Of a stretch of 30,997 bases of DNA, positions 15,766 to 23,351 are shown in pieces. Under the pieces are notes generated by a model that saw only the letters and a program-made list of their open reading frames with translations, did no database searches and had not been told where the DNA came from. The stretch lies in assembly GCA_020025305.1 (NCBI GenBank), contig JAHHSG010000022.1, positions 1 to 30,997 on the forward strand, written 5' to 3'. The position numbers and the translations under genes are program-made. Position 1 is the stretch's first letter. Each line of letters starts with the position of its first letter. The stretch comes from Oscillospiraceae bacterium (GTDB lineage: Bacteria; Bacillota; Clostridia; Oscillospirales; Oscillospiraceae).

Positions 15766-16240
15766 TTAGTGGTTCCTTTCCTTGCTGAGCAAGACTACCG
15801 TCTCAACTTGTGTATCATTGTCCAAACGCAAACTCATATCTTCTGCAATGATAGGGAGCTCGAATTTGGTGGACATGCGTCATTGACCGTTGGGCTGCCA
15901 TTCCTCGTAGATCTGAATTTCGGAAAGCAGCGATTTCATAAGCTGTCGCTTTTACTGATTGTCCATGACTGAATAGCGCTTATCAAAGTAAACCAATACC
16001 TTGTAGATGTTATCGCCCGTGAGTTTTCCGCTTCGATTGCCATTTTCTTGGCTATGGCGGCAAGGAGCTGATTTTCCGTTTCCTCGATCTCATCATACAT
16101 CTTGTAGAGCCGATTATTAAGGTCTCTTTTCGTTTGATGCAGTGCTTCTCGTCCGGGTCGAGGAAATCAATCTCATTCATCCGCCGTGCCTTCACGGAAT
16201 AGTTTGATACCACCGCTCGAAAATAAAGAAAGCTATTCTA
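15766..16240 (-). pseudogene. Decayed C-terminal fragment of a large serine recombinase
   Basis: Reading the minus strand gives pieces that join into the C-terminal domain of serine recombinases of clostridial conjugative transposons. They are YFRAVVSNYSVKARRMNEID, FLDPDEKHCIKRKETL, then after a one-base frameshift RLYKMYDEIEETENQLLAA and KKMAIEAE, then after a second frameshift LTGDNIYKVLVYFDKRYSVM, QLMKSLLSEIQIYEEWQPNG, FELPIIAEDMSLRLDNDTQV and ETVVLLSKERNH. Two in-frame stops interrupt the latter part (after VMDNQ, and after QPNGQ). The catalytic N-terminal domain and the zinc-ribbon region are absent, so it cannot act. It marks past insertion of an integrative element next to the ABC operon. 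The family assignment rests on recalled sequence patterns. Confidence 0.85.
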
Positions 16241-16355
16241 TGAAATTGACAACGGGAATTTTATTCTGGATTTTACTTGTACTTTACGCAGTTCGGATCA
16301 TGCAGTTTACATTCCGCCTTTATACTTGATTATAAACGTAGAAAAGAGGACTGAT

Positions 16356-17309
16356 ATGGAAATTCGATTGAACCAGATTTCAAAGAGCTTTGACAAGAGG
16401 CAGGTCATTTACCCAACGACGCTGGCTATCCAGAACGGGAGCTTTACGACGCTGCTCGGTCCCTCTGGCTGCGGCAAGACAACTCTTCTGAGGATGATCG
16501 CCGGGCTGGAAACGCCGGATGACGGCGAAATCTGGCTGGACGATACCTGCGTTTTTTCCAAGAAGCACAAGATCAACCTGCCACCGGAGAAGCGGAATCT
16601 TGGATTTGTGTTTCAGGATTTTGCGCTCTGGCCGCACATGACGGTATTTGAAAATGTTGCGTTTGGCCTGCGGGCAAGAAAAGATACTGAGAATTTGCAA
16701 AACCGCGTACGCGATGCTCTGCGTACTGTGCATTTGGAGGACCTTGAAAAGCGCTATCCCCATCAGCTTTCCGGCGGTCAGCAGCAGCGTGTTGCCTTTG
16801 CTCGCGCCATTGCGGTCCAGCCGGGGTGTATTTTGTTTGACGAACCGCTTTCCGCTTTGGATGCCTTGCTTCGGGACGAAATGCGACATGAGTTGACGGA
16901 GTTGACCTCCGCCCTTGGCATCACTTCTGTTTTCGTGACCCACGACCAGACAGAGGCCATGAGCATGAGCGACCGCATCGCTGTTTTGAATGGTGGCTAT
17001 GTGGAGCAATATACTACGCCGGAAACCATCTACCATGAGCCTGCCACCGCGTTTGTGGCACGCTTTGTAGGAAAATCCAACTGGATCAGCGAAACGGAGA
17101 TGTTCCGCCCGGAAGCTGCTGTGCAAACCCCGGAAAAGGGCTCGTTATGTTTTGAACTTCCTGTTCAAAGCGTGCAGTATCTGGGAAGCACCTACGAGAT
17201 CACAGTTCCCTATCAAACTGAAACATGGACACTTCACAGCAGGAAGAAAGTAAAGCCCGGCGAAGTTTTGTCCGTTTACATAGATCCCAATCAAGTCATT
17301 ACTTTTTAA
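16356..17309 (+). CDS. ABC transporter ATP-binding protein (FbpC/PotA type)
   Basis: This 317-residue ATPase powers an importer at the inner face of the membrane. Motifs seen: Walker A GPSGCGKTT (35-43), Q-loop Gln87 in GFVFQDFALWPHMTVFENV, signature LSGGQQQR (138-145), Walker B ILFDEP (159-164), D-loop SALD, and H-loop His196 in VTHDQTEAM. A C-terminal regulatory domain of about 80 residues follows, as in the iron(III)/spermidine/phosphonate group. The ATG at 16,356 is supported by AAGAGGA; an upstream in-frame TTG at 16,326 lacks such a site. It is the first gene of a four-gene operon. The 115 bases upstream hold a perfect TTGACA (16,246-16,251) without a good -10 partner, so the promoter is uncertain. 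Confidence 0.93.
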   Translation: MEIRLNQISKSFDKRQVIYPTTLAIQNGSFTTLLGPSGCGKTTLLRMIAGLETPDDGEIWLDDTCVFSKKHKINLPPEKRNLGFVFQDFALWPHMTVFENVAFGLRARKDTENLQNRVRDALRTVHLEDLEKRYPHQLSGGQQQRVAFARAIAVQPGCILFDEPLSALDALLRDEMRHELTELTSALGITSVFVTHDQTEAMSMSDRIAVLNGGYVEQYTTPETIYHEPATAFVARFVGKSNWISETEMFRPEAAVQTPEKGSLCFELPVQSVQYLGSTYEITVPYQTETWTLHSRKKVKPGEVLSVYIDPNQVITF

Positions 17310-17330
17310 AAAGAAAGAGGTTTTATCAGC

Positions 17331-18374
17331 ATGAAAAGAAGTATTGTATGTCTGCTGCTTGCGCTGTGCTTGTGCCTTGGTTTGGCAGCCTGCGGCGAAA
17401 AGCAGTCTCAGGATGAAACGAATCCCTCCGGAAACGGTCAGTCCACTATGGAAAACACCGATCCTAAGCTCTCCGGCAAGGTAACGGTCTATATGCCCAG
17501 CCCAGCTGGTCTTGCAGACAAGCTGGCTGTCGCCTTTACCGAAAAGACCGGTGTTGAGGTCGAACAGTTTCAAGGTACCACCGGTGAAATCCTTGCCCGT
17601 CTGGAAGCAGAGCAGGCCAATCCTGTTGCCGATGTGGTCATCCTCGCCTCCTGGTCCGACGGTCTGCGCATGAAGGCTGACGGCCAGTTGGAAAGCTACA
17701 CCCCCGCCAATTCCGACAAGATCAACGACGGTTGGATCGATGCGGACAATATGCTCTTTGGTTCCAGCGCCTCCGCCGTCGGCGTGATCTACAACACCAC
17801 GGTCATCCCTGAGTTAAATGCCGACTGGTCTGAACTGGCTGACACGCAATACAAGGATATGATTGCCATTCCCGACCCGGAAAAGTCCGGCGCGTGCAAG
17901 GATTTTCTGGCAGGTCTTGTGACCGGCACCGACAACAGCGAGGCCATCATGCAGGGCTGGGCGGACAACGGTCTGACCGTCCCCGGCGCGAACAAGGCAG
18001 CGCTAGAAGCTGTCACCACCGGAGAGAAGGGACTCCTGATTGCGGGTGTGGACTACAACGCCTATTCCTCCATGGCAAAGGGCGAGCCCCTGAATATCTA
18101 CTATCCCGCCTCCGGCACAGTGGTCAATCCTCGTCCTGCTATGATCCTCAAGACTGCGCCCAACATGGACAACGCCAAGGCGTTCATCGACTTCCTGTTC
18201 TCGGACGAGGCGCAGAAGCTGGTTGCCGATGCCTACCTGCTGCCCGGACGCAGTGATATCCAGTGTGACGGCCGTACCAATCTCTCCGACATTCCCCAGA
18301 TTCCCACCGATTGGGCGAAGATGATGGATGTTGCCTCCGATACTGCGGCGAAGCTCAACAGCCTCTGCAAGTAA
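17331..18374 (+). CDS. Extracellular solute-binding lipoprotein (family 1, FbpA/phosphonate type)
   Basis: This 347-residue protein captures the substrate outside the cell for the adjacent importer. The signal peptide ends in the lipobox LAAC (Cys21), followed by an acidic/Ser-rich linker. The mature part begins SGKVTVYMPSPAGLADKLAV and carries VEVEQFQGTTGEILARLEAE, ADVVILASWSDGL and the late segment DNAKAFIDFLFSDEAQKLVA. These are typical of the group that binds iron(III), thiamine or 2-aminoethylphosphonate. I do not see the paired tyrosines of FbpA in their usual context (here GVDYNAYSSMA), so an iron role is not established. It starts 21 bases after the ATPase gene. Confidence 0.88.
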   Translation: MKRSIVCLLLALCLCLGLAACGEKQSQDETNPSGNGQSTMENTDPKLSGKVTVYMPSPAGLADKLAVAFTEKTGVEVEQFQGTTGEILARLEAEQANPVADVVILASWSDGLRMKADGQLESYTPANSDKINDGWIDADNMLFGSSASAVGVIYNTTVIPELNADWSELADTQYKDMIAIPDPEKSGACKDFLAGLVTGTDNSEAIMQGWADNGLTVPGANKAALEAVTTGEKGLLIAGVDYNAYSSMAKGEPLNIYYPASGTVVNPRPAMILKTAPNMDNAKAFIDFLFSDEAQKLVADAYLLPGRSDIQCDGRTNLSDIPQIPTDWAKMMDVASDTAAKLNSLCK

Positions 18375-18389
18375 CATAGCGGAGGGCAT

Positions 18390-20051
18390 ATGAGACAAAT
18401 TAATCTGAAAAAGAATCTACCGTTGGTGCTATTGCTGGTGCTTCTGACCGGCTTGATTCTCTGCCCTCTGATTACAGTTTTCGCCAAGGCGGTCATCATT
18501 GATGGCCGCCTTGACCTGTATCAGGCATGGCAGACCATCGCAAGTGCTGAAAATATGCTGACGGTCTGTAACTCTCTGCTGTTGGGCATATGCGTCGTGC
18601 TGTGTTCAACGGTCATTGCCGTACCGACAGCTTATCTGCTGGCCCGCACGCAGATGAAAAAGCACAGCTGGTTGGACATTATTTTCATGATCCCGTTTAT
18701 GACGCCGCCGTATATTGCGTCCATGGGCTGGATTCTATTCATGCAGAAAAAGGGACTGTTCCAGCAGCTTTTCCCGGCAACTGGTTCGTGGTCAGAGGGC
18801 TTCTTCTGTTTCGGCGGTCTGGTGTTGGTAATGAGCCTGCACGTGTTTCCGTTTCTCATGACCATGCTCAAGAATGCCATGATGAATATTCCTGCAAGTC
18901 TGGAGGAAAGCGGTGCGGTTTTTGGTGCGGGGTTTGGAATGCGGATCCGCAAAATTTTTGCGCCGCTGCTGACTGGAAACTATGCGATCGGTGCGCTGCT
19001 GGTGTTCGTCAAGACACTTTCTGAATATGGAACACCCTACACGCTGGGGCGGCGCATCGGGTTTTATGTGTTCACGACAGACATTCACCGCTACTCCACC
19101 ACCGCACCCATCGACTTCGGACGCTCGGCCAGTCTTTCCTCCATTCTTGTCTGTATCTGTATGGCGATGTGGCTGATGCAAAATTATATTACCGACAAAA
19201 ATAGCTACCGACTGGTCAGCGGCAAGGGTAGCCGCCCGGCCCTGACAAAGCTGTCTGCTGTCGGGCAGATCGGTGCATGGCTGTGGGTGGCACTGGTGGT
19301 GCTGGTTGCCATCGGCGTGCCGTATTTTTCGATTATCTCCACATCTCTTATCAAACTCCGTGGCTATGGCTTAGCAGCCGGAAACTTCACGCTTGACCAC
19401 TACAGGGAACTGCTGGCCACGCCGAAAGCGCTGTCCTCCATTTGGAAGAGCTTGTTCCTCGCGGTCTCGTCCGCCACAATTTGTTCCGTGATCGGCACGG
19501 CAGTGGTGGTGGCTGTGCGCAAAACCAAAGGGTTCTTTAAGAAAACGCTGGAAGGTGTGAGCCTGCTGCCCGAAATGCTTCCCAGCATCGTACTGGTCAT
19601 TGGTATTATGCTGTTCTGGAACGCAATCTATAAGGTGCTTCCGCTCTATAACACCATCGGCATCATGGTGCTGGCGTATGTGGTTTTGTATCTGCCGTAC
19701 ACCGTGCAGTATGTCACCTCGGCATTTACTCAAATCAACGACAGCCTTTTGCAGGCGGGCCGTGTATTTGGCGGAACACCTGCGTATGTATTCCGACACG
19801 TCACACTGCCGATGATCTCCCGTGGCATTTTTGCCGGATGGATGATGATCTTCATCATCGCCTTCCGCGAGCTTGTAACAGCCAGTCTGATCGCGCCGCC
19901 CAACACACTGGTGGTCTCCACGTATATCAACCGTGAGTTTGAGCAAGGTAGCGTATCGCTCGGCATGGCGATGGCGGTTCTGTGTGTCCTCATTACCACC
20001 ACGGCGCTGTTGGTGTTCAACCGCTTTGTTGGAAAGCAGAAGGGAACATAA
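18390..20051 (+). CDS. ABC transporter permease, fused double-domain (FbpB type)
   Basis: This 553-residue membrane protein contains two binding-protein-dependent permease domains in one chain, about 12 transmembrane helices in all. Each half has an EAA-like loop that docks on the ATPase: SLEESGAVFGAGFGMRIRKI in the first half and LLQAGRVFGGTPAYVFRHVT in the second. The middle contains a hydrophilic linker (YITDKNSYRLVSGKGSRP). Such fused permeases occur in FbpB-type iron and some phosphonate or thiamine importers. It starts 15 bases after the binding-protein gene with a GGAGGG ribosome-binding site. The stop is one base from the next start. Confidence 0.92.
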   Translation: MRQINLKKNLPLVLLLVLLTGLILCPLITVFAKAVIIDGRLDLYQAWQTIASAENMLTVCNSLLLGICVVLCSTVIAVPTAYLLARTQMKKHSWLDIIFMIPFMTPPYIASMGWILFMQKKGLFQQLFPATGSWSEGFFCFGGLVLVMSLHVFPFLMTMLKNAMMNIPASLEESGAVFGAGFGMRIRKIFAPLLTGNYAIGALLVFVKTLSEYGTPYTLGRRIGFYVFTTDIHRYSTTAPIDFGRSASLSSILVCICMAMWLMQNYITDKNSYRLVSGKGSRPALTKLSAVGQIGAWLWVALVVLVAIGVPYFSIISTSLIKLRGYGLAAGNFTLDHYRELLATPKALSSIWKSLFLAVSSATICSVIGTAVVVAVRKTKGFFKKTLEGVSLLPEMLPSIVLVIGIMLFWNAIYKVLPLYNTIGIMVLAYVVLYLPYTVQYVTSAFTQINDSLLQAGRVFGGTPAYVFRHVTLPMISRGIFAGWMMIFIIAFRELVTASLIAPPNTLVVSTYINREFEQGSVSLGMAMAVLCVLITTTALLVFNRFVGKQKGT

Positions 20052-20052
20052 C

Positions 20053-21117
20053 ATGGAGCTTATGATCGCTGGCGGCGTAGGAGAGCATGGCCGCAACTGT
20101 TTTAAGGTGCAGGGGGAAACACTCCGCTTTTTGGTGGATTGCGGAAAGATGGCGGACATGCCGGAGGACCCATACCCACGCCTGACGCGGGAGCAAATTC
20201 GGCATCTGGACGCCGTATTCCTGACCCACTCCCACGCCGACCACGCCGGTGCACTTCCGTGGCTATACGAAAATGGTTTTCACGGAACCGTAATCGCAGC
20301 GGAGGAAACACTGCGCCAGCTTCCTTTTTCGGTGCAGAAAAGTCTCACACTGGAGAAATTTTGCCCTGCCGGAACAGGGCAATTTCGCCATCTAATGATT
20401 CAATGGGGACGCAGCGGGCACTGCGTAGGCTGCGTTTGGTATCGGTTTGCCGAAAACGGCAAGTCCATTTTCTTTTCCGGAGACTATACCGAGGATACGC
20501 AGGTCTATGCCTGTGACCCCATCCAGAAACAGCAGGCTGATCTTGCTGTATTGGACTGCGCCTACGGGCTGGACGAAACGTCCTATGGCACAGCCTGTGA
20601 CCGAATTGTCCAAAAGACGGAAGAACTGTTGTCCACACATAAGCTGTTGCTCTTTCCCGTGCCGAAATACGGGCGCGGACTGGAGATCTTGAAGCTGTTT
20701 TCCGACCGCATACGTAACATTCCCTATTATGCCGACGCGTTGTTCTTGAAAAATCTCACAGAACAGGATGCAGGTGGTTTCTGGTATCGACCGGTAAACA
20801 TAAATGCTACGGTCTTCCCATACGATGGACAAACGCAGGGTATCGTATTCGTCAGCGATCCGCAGCTACGCAGTGAAGTGGCACAAAGCGTGACGGAGCA
20901 GGTGCTGTCGCTGGGTGGAATGGCCGTTATGACCGGCACGCTGGAAAGGGGCTCTTACAGTGAGAACCTATTTCAGCAGGGCAAAATGGCACTACTACGC
21001 TATCCGGTACATCTGAATCATGCGCAATTCAGACAGCTAGAAGTGAAAAATCATTTTACAAAGGTGGTCCCTTATCACACAAATGAGTTCTCCTTTATGC
21101 AGGTAATCTCTTTCTAA
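20053..21117 (+). CDS. Metallo-beta-lactamase-fold hydrolase coupled to the ABC importer
   Basis: This 354-residue protein has no signal peptide, so it is probably cytoplasmic. Zinc ligands are intact: THSHADHAG (HxHxDH at 59-64), GHCVG (His123) and SGDYTED (Asp144). The sequence resembles the CPSF/RNase J-like branch, with GRGLEILKLFSDRIRNIPYY reminiscent of a beta-CASP start. However, it is much shorter than the usual 450-550 residues, and I see no SSHAD motif. A C-terminal histidine in VVPYHTNEF might be the last ligand. It begins 1 base after the permease stop, with its AAGGGA ribosome-binding site inside the permease's final codons. Expression is therefore probably coupled. Substrate unknown: nucleic acid, or a phosphate ester brought in by the transporter. 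Confidence 0.8.
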   Translation: MELMIAGGVGEHGRNCFKVQGETLRFLVDCGKMADMPEDPYPRLTREQIRHLDAVFLTHSHADHAGALPWLYENGFHGTVIAAEETLRQLPFSVQKSLTLEKFCPAGTGQFRHLMIQWGRSGHCVGCVWYRFAENGKSIFFSGDYTEDTQVYACDPIQKQQADLAVLDCAYGLDETSYGTACDRIVQKTEELLSTHKLLLFPVPKYGRGLEILKLFSDRIRNIPYYADALFLKNLTEQDAGGFWYRPVNINATVFPYDGQTQGIVFVSDPQLRSEVAQSVTEQVLSLGGMAVMTGTLERGSYSENLFQQGKMALLRYPVHLNHAQFRQLEVKNHFTKVVPYHTNEFSFMQVISF

Positions 21118-21464
21118 AGGGAAGATAATCATGTATGTGTGCAGTGGTAAGAGGTATAGGCGATCCTGATTTCGTCCGTGGCCGTACAAAATCCGTTTGT
21201 CCTATCGCCTCCCAAAAGTGTCTGCCCGCTACCCACTGCCCAGGTTGCAGATGCCGCAGTTAGTCACTTACCGGCATCAGCGGAAGCAAAGGTATAACAT
21301 ACTATACTTGCCTACGGAAGATCGTGTGCCAACAGGGGTGCTGCTCGCCCCTATTGGAACCCCAGAGCCAAAGGGGAATCCTTTGGATGCCCCTTGTTTT
21401 CGTCGCTTGCGTACATACAAATATACCTCGACTTGTATATGTCACAAGCTCCGAATACACAAAG
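21118..21464 (+). other. Hairpin-rich non-coding stretch after the ABC/metallo-hydrolase operon
   Basis: I see no credible gene here. Several dyads are packed together: AGGCGAT with ATCGCCT (about 21,160-21,208), AGGGG with CCCCT (21,334-21,352), a perfect CCAAAGG/CCTTTGG around GGAAT (21,368-21,386), and ATACAA with TTGTAT (about 21,415-21,438). The sequence just before the terminator reminds me of intergenic DNA of clostridial conjugative elements, but that is memory and not proof. It may be the other end of the element whose recombinase remnant lies at 15,766-16,240. Confidence 0.35.
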
Positions 21465-21513
21465 ATCTCGCAGATTTCACCCGGTGTGAGGATGAATTCT
21501 GCGAGATTTTTTT
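21465..21513 (+). terminator. Rho-independent terminator of the ABC/metallo-hydrolase operon
   Basis: A 10-bp perfect stem (ATCTCGCAGA at 21,465-21,474 with TCTGCGAGAT at 21,498-21,507) encloses a smaller CACC/GGTG dyad. It is followed by seven consecutive T residues (21,507-21,513). Confidence 0.85.
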
Positions 21514-21590
21514 CGCCACAGCACAGGGCAGCGACATTGGCATAAAAAGTTATCCCACTTGATTCTCAGATCACTTTGTCAGCTTACGGG

Positions 21591-21622
21591 ACATAAACTT
21601 GGAATTAATGTATTGTTTATGT
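21591..21622. repeat. 8-bp inverted repeat downstream of the rRNA methyltransferase gene
   Basis: ACATAAAC (21,591-21,598) and GTTTATGT (21,615-21,622) form a perfect dyad around 16 AT-rich bases, about 30 bases beyond the 3' end of the minus-strand methyltransferase gene. There is no T-run to support termination. It could be a protein-binding or recombination site. Confidence 0.4.
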
Positions 21623-21650
21623 TTATTATAAATAATCATCATGGTGCGTC

Positions 21651-23279
21651 TTAAATGATTCCAAAATACTTCAATGCTTCCGTAATTGCCGCTTCCTTTT
21701 CAGGCGGACACTGGGGAACTCCGGAATTCTCGGATTTAGGCAAATTGTAGTTCACACGCTCAATAATGCCGTTCTTCCGCTTGACCTGAGCGATGTACAG
21801 GTGGCTGACCTGCAAGCCAGAATGCTCTTTCACATAGTCCTGAATCTCACTGTAGGTGGCTTTACTCTCGGGAGAAGTCAGATCCATTTCGTCCAGATTC
21901 AGATCAACATCAATATGATGCTCAGCCTCTTTGAGTTGGGACAACTGCACTACCGTCTCCACGTGGGCGGTGCGCGGGAAGAGATCCACGGCCTCTGCCC
22001 GCTGCGCTCCATAGCCAAGGGTGGCAAACCGTTTCACGTCCCGCCCCATGGTGGCCGGATCGCAGGAGACATATACCACCCGCCGGGGCGCCATACGGGC
22101 TATGGTGTCCACCACATCGGGGGCAAGCCCCTTTCGAGGCGGATCAACCACCACCACATCCGGATGAATGCCCTCCTTTTCCAGCTGTGCTGCCAGCTGC
22201 GATGCATCACCACACTCGAACCGGGTCTTGTGGGCAAGGCCGTTACGCCGGGCATTCTCCTTGGCATCCGCAACGGCTTCAGGAACCACCTCTACACCGA
22301 TGACCTGCCCCGCCCTCTCCGCCATGGTCAGGCTAATGGTGCCGATCCCGCAGTAGAGATCTACCACCGTCTCCGTGCCGGTGAGTCCTGCAAAGTCCAA
22401 GGCCCTACCATAGAGCACCTCTGTCTGCGTGCGGTTAATTTGGAAAAACGAGGGGACAGACAGGCGGAAGCTATGCCCGCACAGCGTCTCCTCCAGATAG
22501 TTCTTCCCCCAGAGGGTGCGGTAGCTATCCCCCAAAACTACATTATTCCTTTTCTCATTCACGCCCAACACAACACCGCACAGCCGGGGCACGGCTTGCC
22601 GCAGTGCGTCCACCAACTCCTCCTCATGGGGCAGCTTCCTGCCGTTGACCAAAAGACAGCAAAGACTTTCCCCGGCCCGATTGGTGCGGATATAGAGGTG
22701 ACGCAAAAGCCCCTTGCCGGTGCGCTCATCATACGTTGGTACGGCGTAGGTAGTCAGATACCCATGCACCACCTGCCGGATACGGGCGGCATCCATGGGT
22801 TGGAGCAGGCAATCCTCCACATCCACCACATGATGTGTCCGTGCTTGATAAAAGCCGATGGCAGAGCCGTCACCCACCGGGAACTGCACCTTATTCCGGT
22901 ATCGCTCCGTTGCGTCCGCACCGTGGATGGTGTCCACGGTGACCTCCGCCCCGCCCAAGCGCGTGATAGCGTCCTGCACCCGCTGGCGCTTGGCCCACAG
23001 TTCCTCTTCATAGTCCATGTGGCGGAAGTCACAGCCGCCGCACTTGCCATAATAGGGACAGTCCGGCTCTTGGCGGTGCACCGACGGTTTTTCCAACGAC
23101 ACCACTTTGCCGAAGGCCGTATTCTTCAACACCTTCAAAACCAGTATATCGCACTCTTCCCCACGAACGGCACGGTGCACAAATACCACCTGCCCTTTGA
23201 TGTGGGCAATGCCCAGGCCTTCCGAGGAATATCCCTCAATCCGTGCACGGTAGATTTTATTTTTCTCCAAGGTCATCAT
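21651..23279 (-). CDS. rlmD: 23S rRNA (uracil-5-)-methyltransferase, RlmD/RumA type, with C-terminal extension
   Basis: This enzyme makes 5-methyluridine in 23S rRNA using S-adenosylmethionine. Its 542 residues begin with a TRAM domain (about 1-60). Four iron-sulphur cysteines follow: Cys74, Cys80 and Cys83 in CPYYGKCGGC, and Cys157 in VEDCLLQP. The methyltransferase domain has VVDLYCGIGTISLTMA, DPPRKGL, and the nucleophile in YVSCDPATMGRD. About 85 extra C-terminal residues (from about 458) contain ESKATYSEIQDYV, SHLYIAQVKRKNGIIERVNY and CPPEKEAAITEALKYFGI, a separate domain seen in clostridial homologues. I chose the ATG at 23,279, which has GGAG 9 bases upstream; the ATG at 23,294 has no ribosome-binding site. 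It may modify U747 as well as U1939 (RlmCD type). Confidence 0.92.
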   Translation of the reverse strand: MMTLEKNKIYRARIEGYSSEGLGIAHIKGQVVFVHRAVRGEECDILVLKVLKNTAFGKVVSLEKPSVHRQEPDCPYYGKCGGCDFRHMDYEEELWAKRQRVQDAITRLGGAEVTVDTIHGADATERYRNKVQFPVGDGSAIGFYQARTHHVVDVEDCLLQPMDAARIRQVVHGYLTTYAVPTYDERTGKGLLRHLYIRTNRAGESLCCLLVNGRKLPHEEELVDALRQAVPRLCGVVLGVNEKRNNVVLGDSYRTLWGKNYLEETLCGHSFRLSVPSFFQINRTQTEVLYGRALDFAGLTGTETVVDLYCGIGTISLTMAERAGQVIGVEVVPEAVADAKENARRNGLAHKTRFECGDASQLAAQLEKEGIHPDVVVVDPPRKGLAPDVVDTIARMAPRRVVYVSCDPATMGRDVKRFATLGYGAQRAEAVDLFPRTAHVETVVQLSQLKEAEHHIDVDLNLDEMDLTSPESKATYSEIQDYVKEHSGLQVSHLYIAQVKRKNGIIERVNYNLPKSENSGVPQCPPEKEAAITEALKYFGII

Positions 23280-23311
23280 AGCGGTTCTCTCCATCTCATG
23301 TAACAGCGGAA

Positions 23312-23335
23312 AGGGGCAGACCTGCGTCTGCCCCT
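23312..23335. terminator. Terminator hairpin between the beta-CASP protein and RlmD genes
   Basis: A perfect 10-bp stem, AGGGGCAGAC (23,312-23,321) with GTCTGCCCCT (23,326-23,335), closes a 4-base loop. It starts 17 bases after the minus-strand stop of the beta-CASP gene. The T-run is short on the minus strand (TTTCC) and better on the plus strand (CTTTT), so termination on the minus strand may be partial. Confidence 0.65.
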
Positions 23336-23351
23336 CTTTTGCAGTCCTATT

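Noticed and set aside
15760..15972. A 70-codon plus-strand frame after the DUF4097 terminator
   Set aside because: It is antisense to the decayed recombinase, whose residues are clearly readable on the minus strand.
16246..16275. TTGACA at 16,246 as the promoter of the ABC operon
   Set aside because: The -35 box is perfect, but no acceptable -10 box occurs at 16-18 bases, so I did not annotate it as a promoter.
16230..16355. Possible riboswitch or Fur box ahead of the ABC operon
   Set aside because: The gap is too short for a known metabolite riboswitch, and I saw no Fur-like inverted repeat.
21197..21562. A 121-codon plus-strand frame in the hairpin-rich gap
   Set aside because: It runs through the operon terminator, lacks a ribosome-binding site and has no recognisable pattern.
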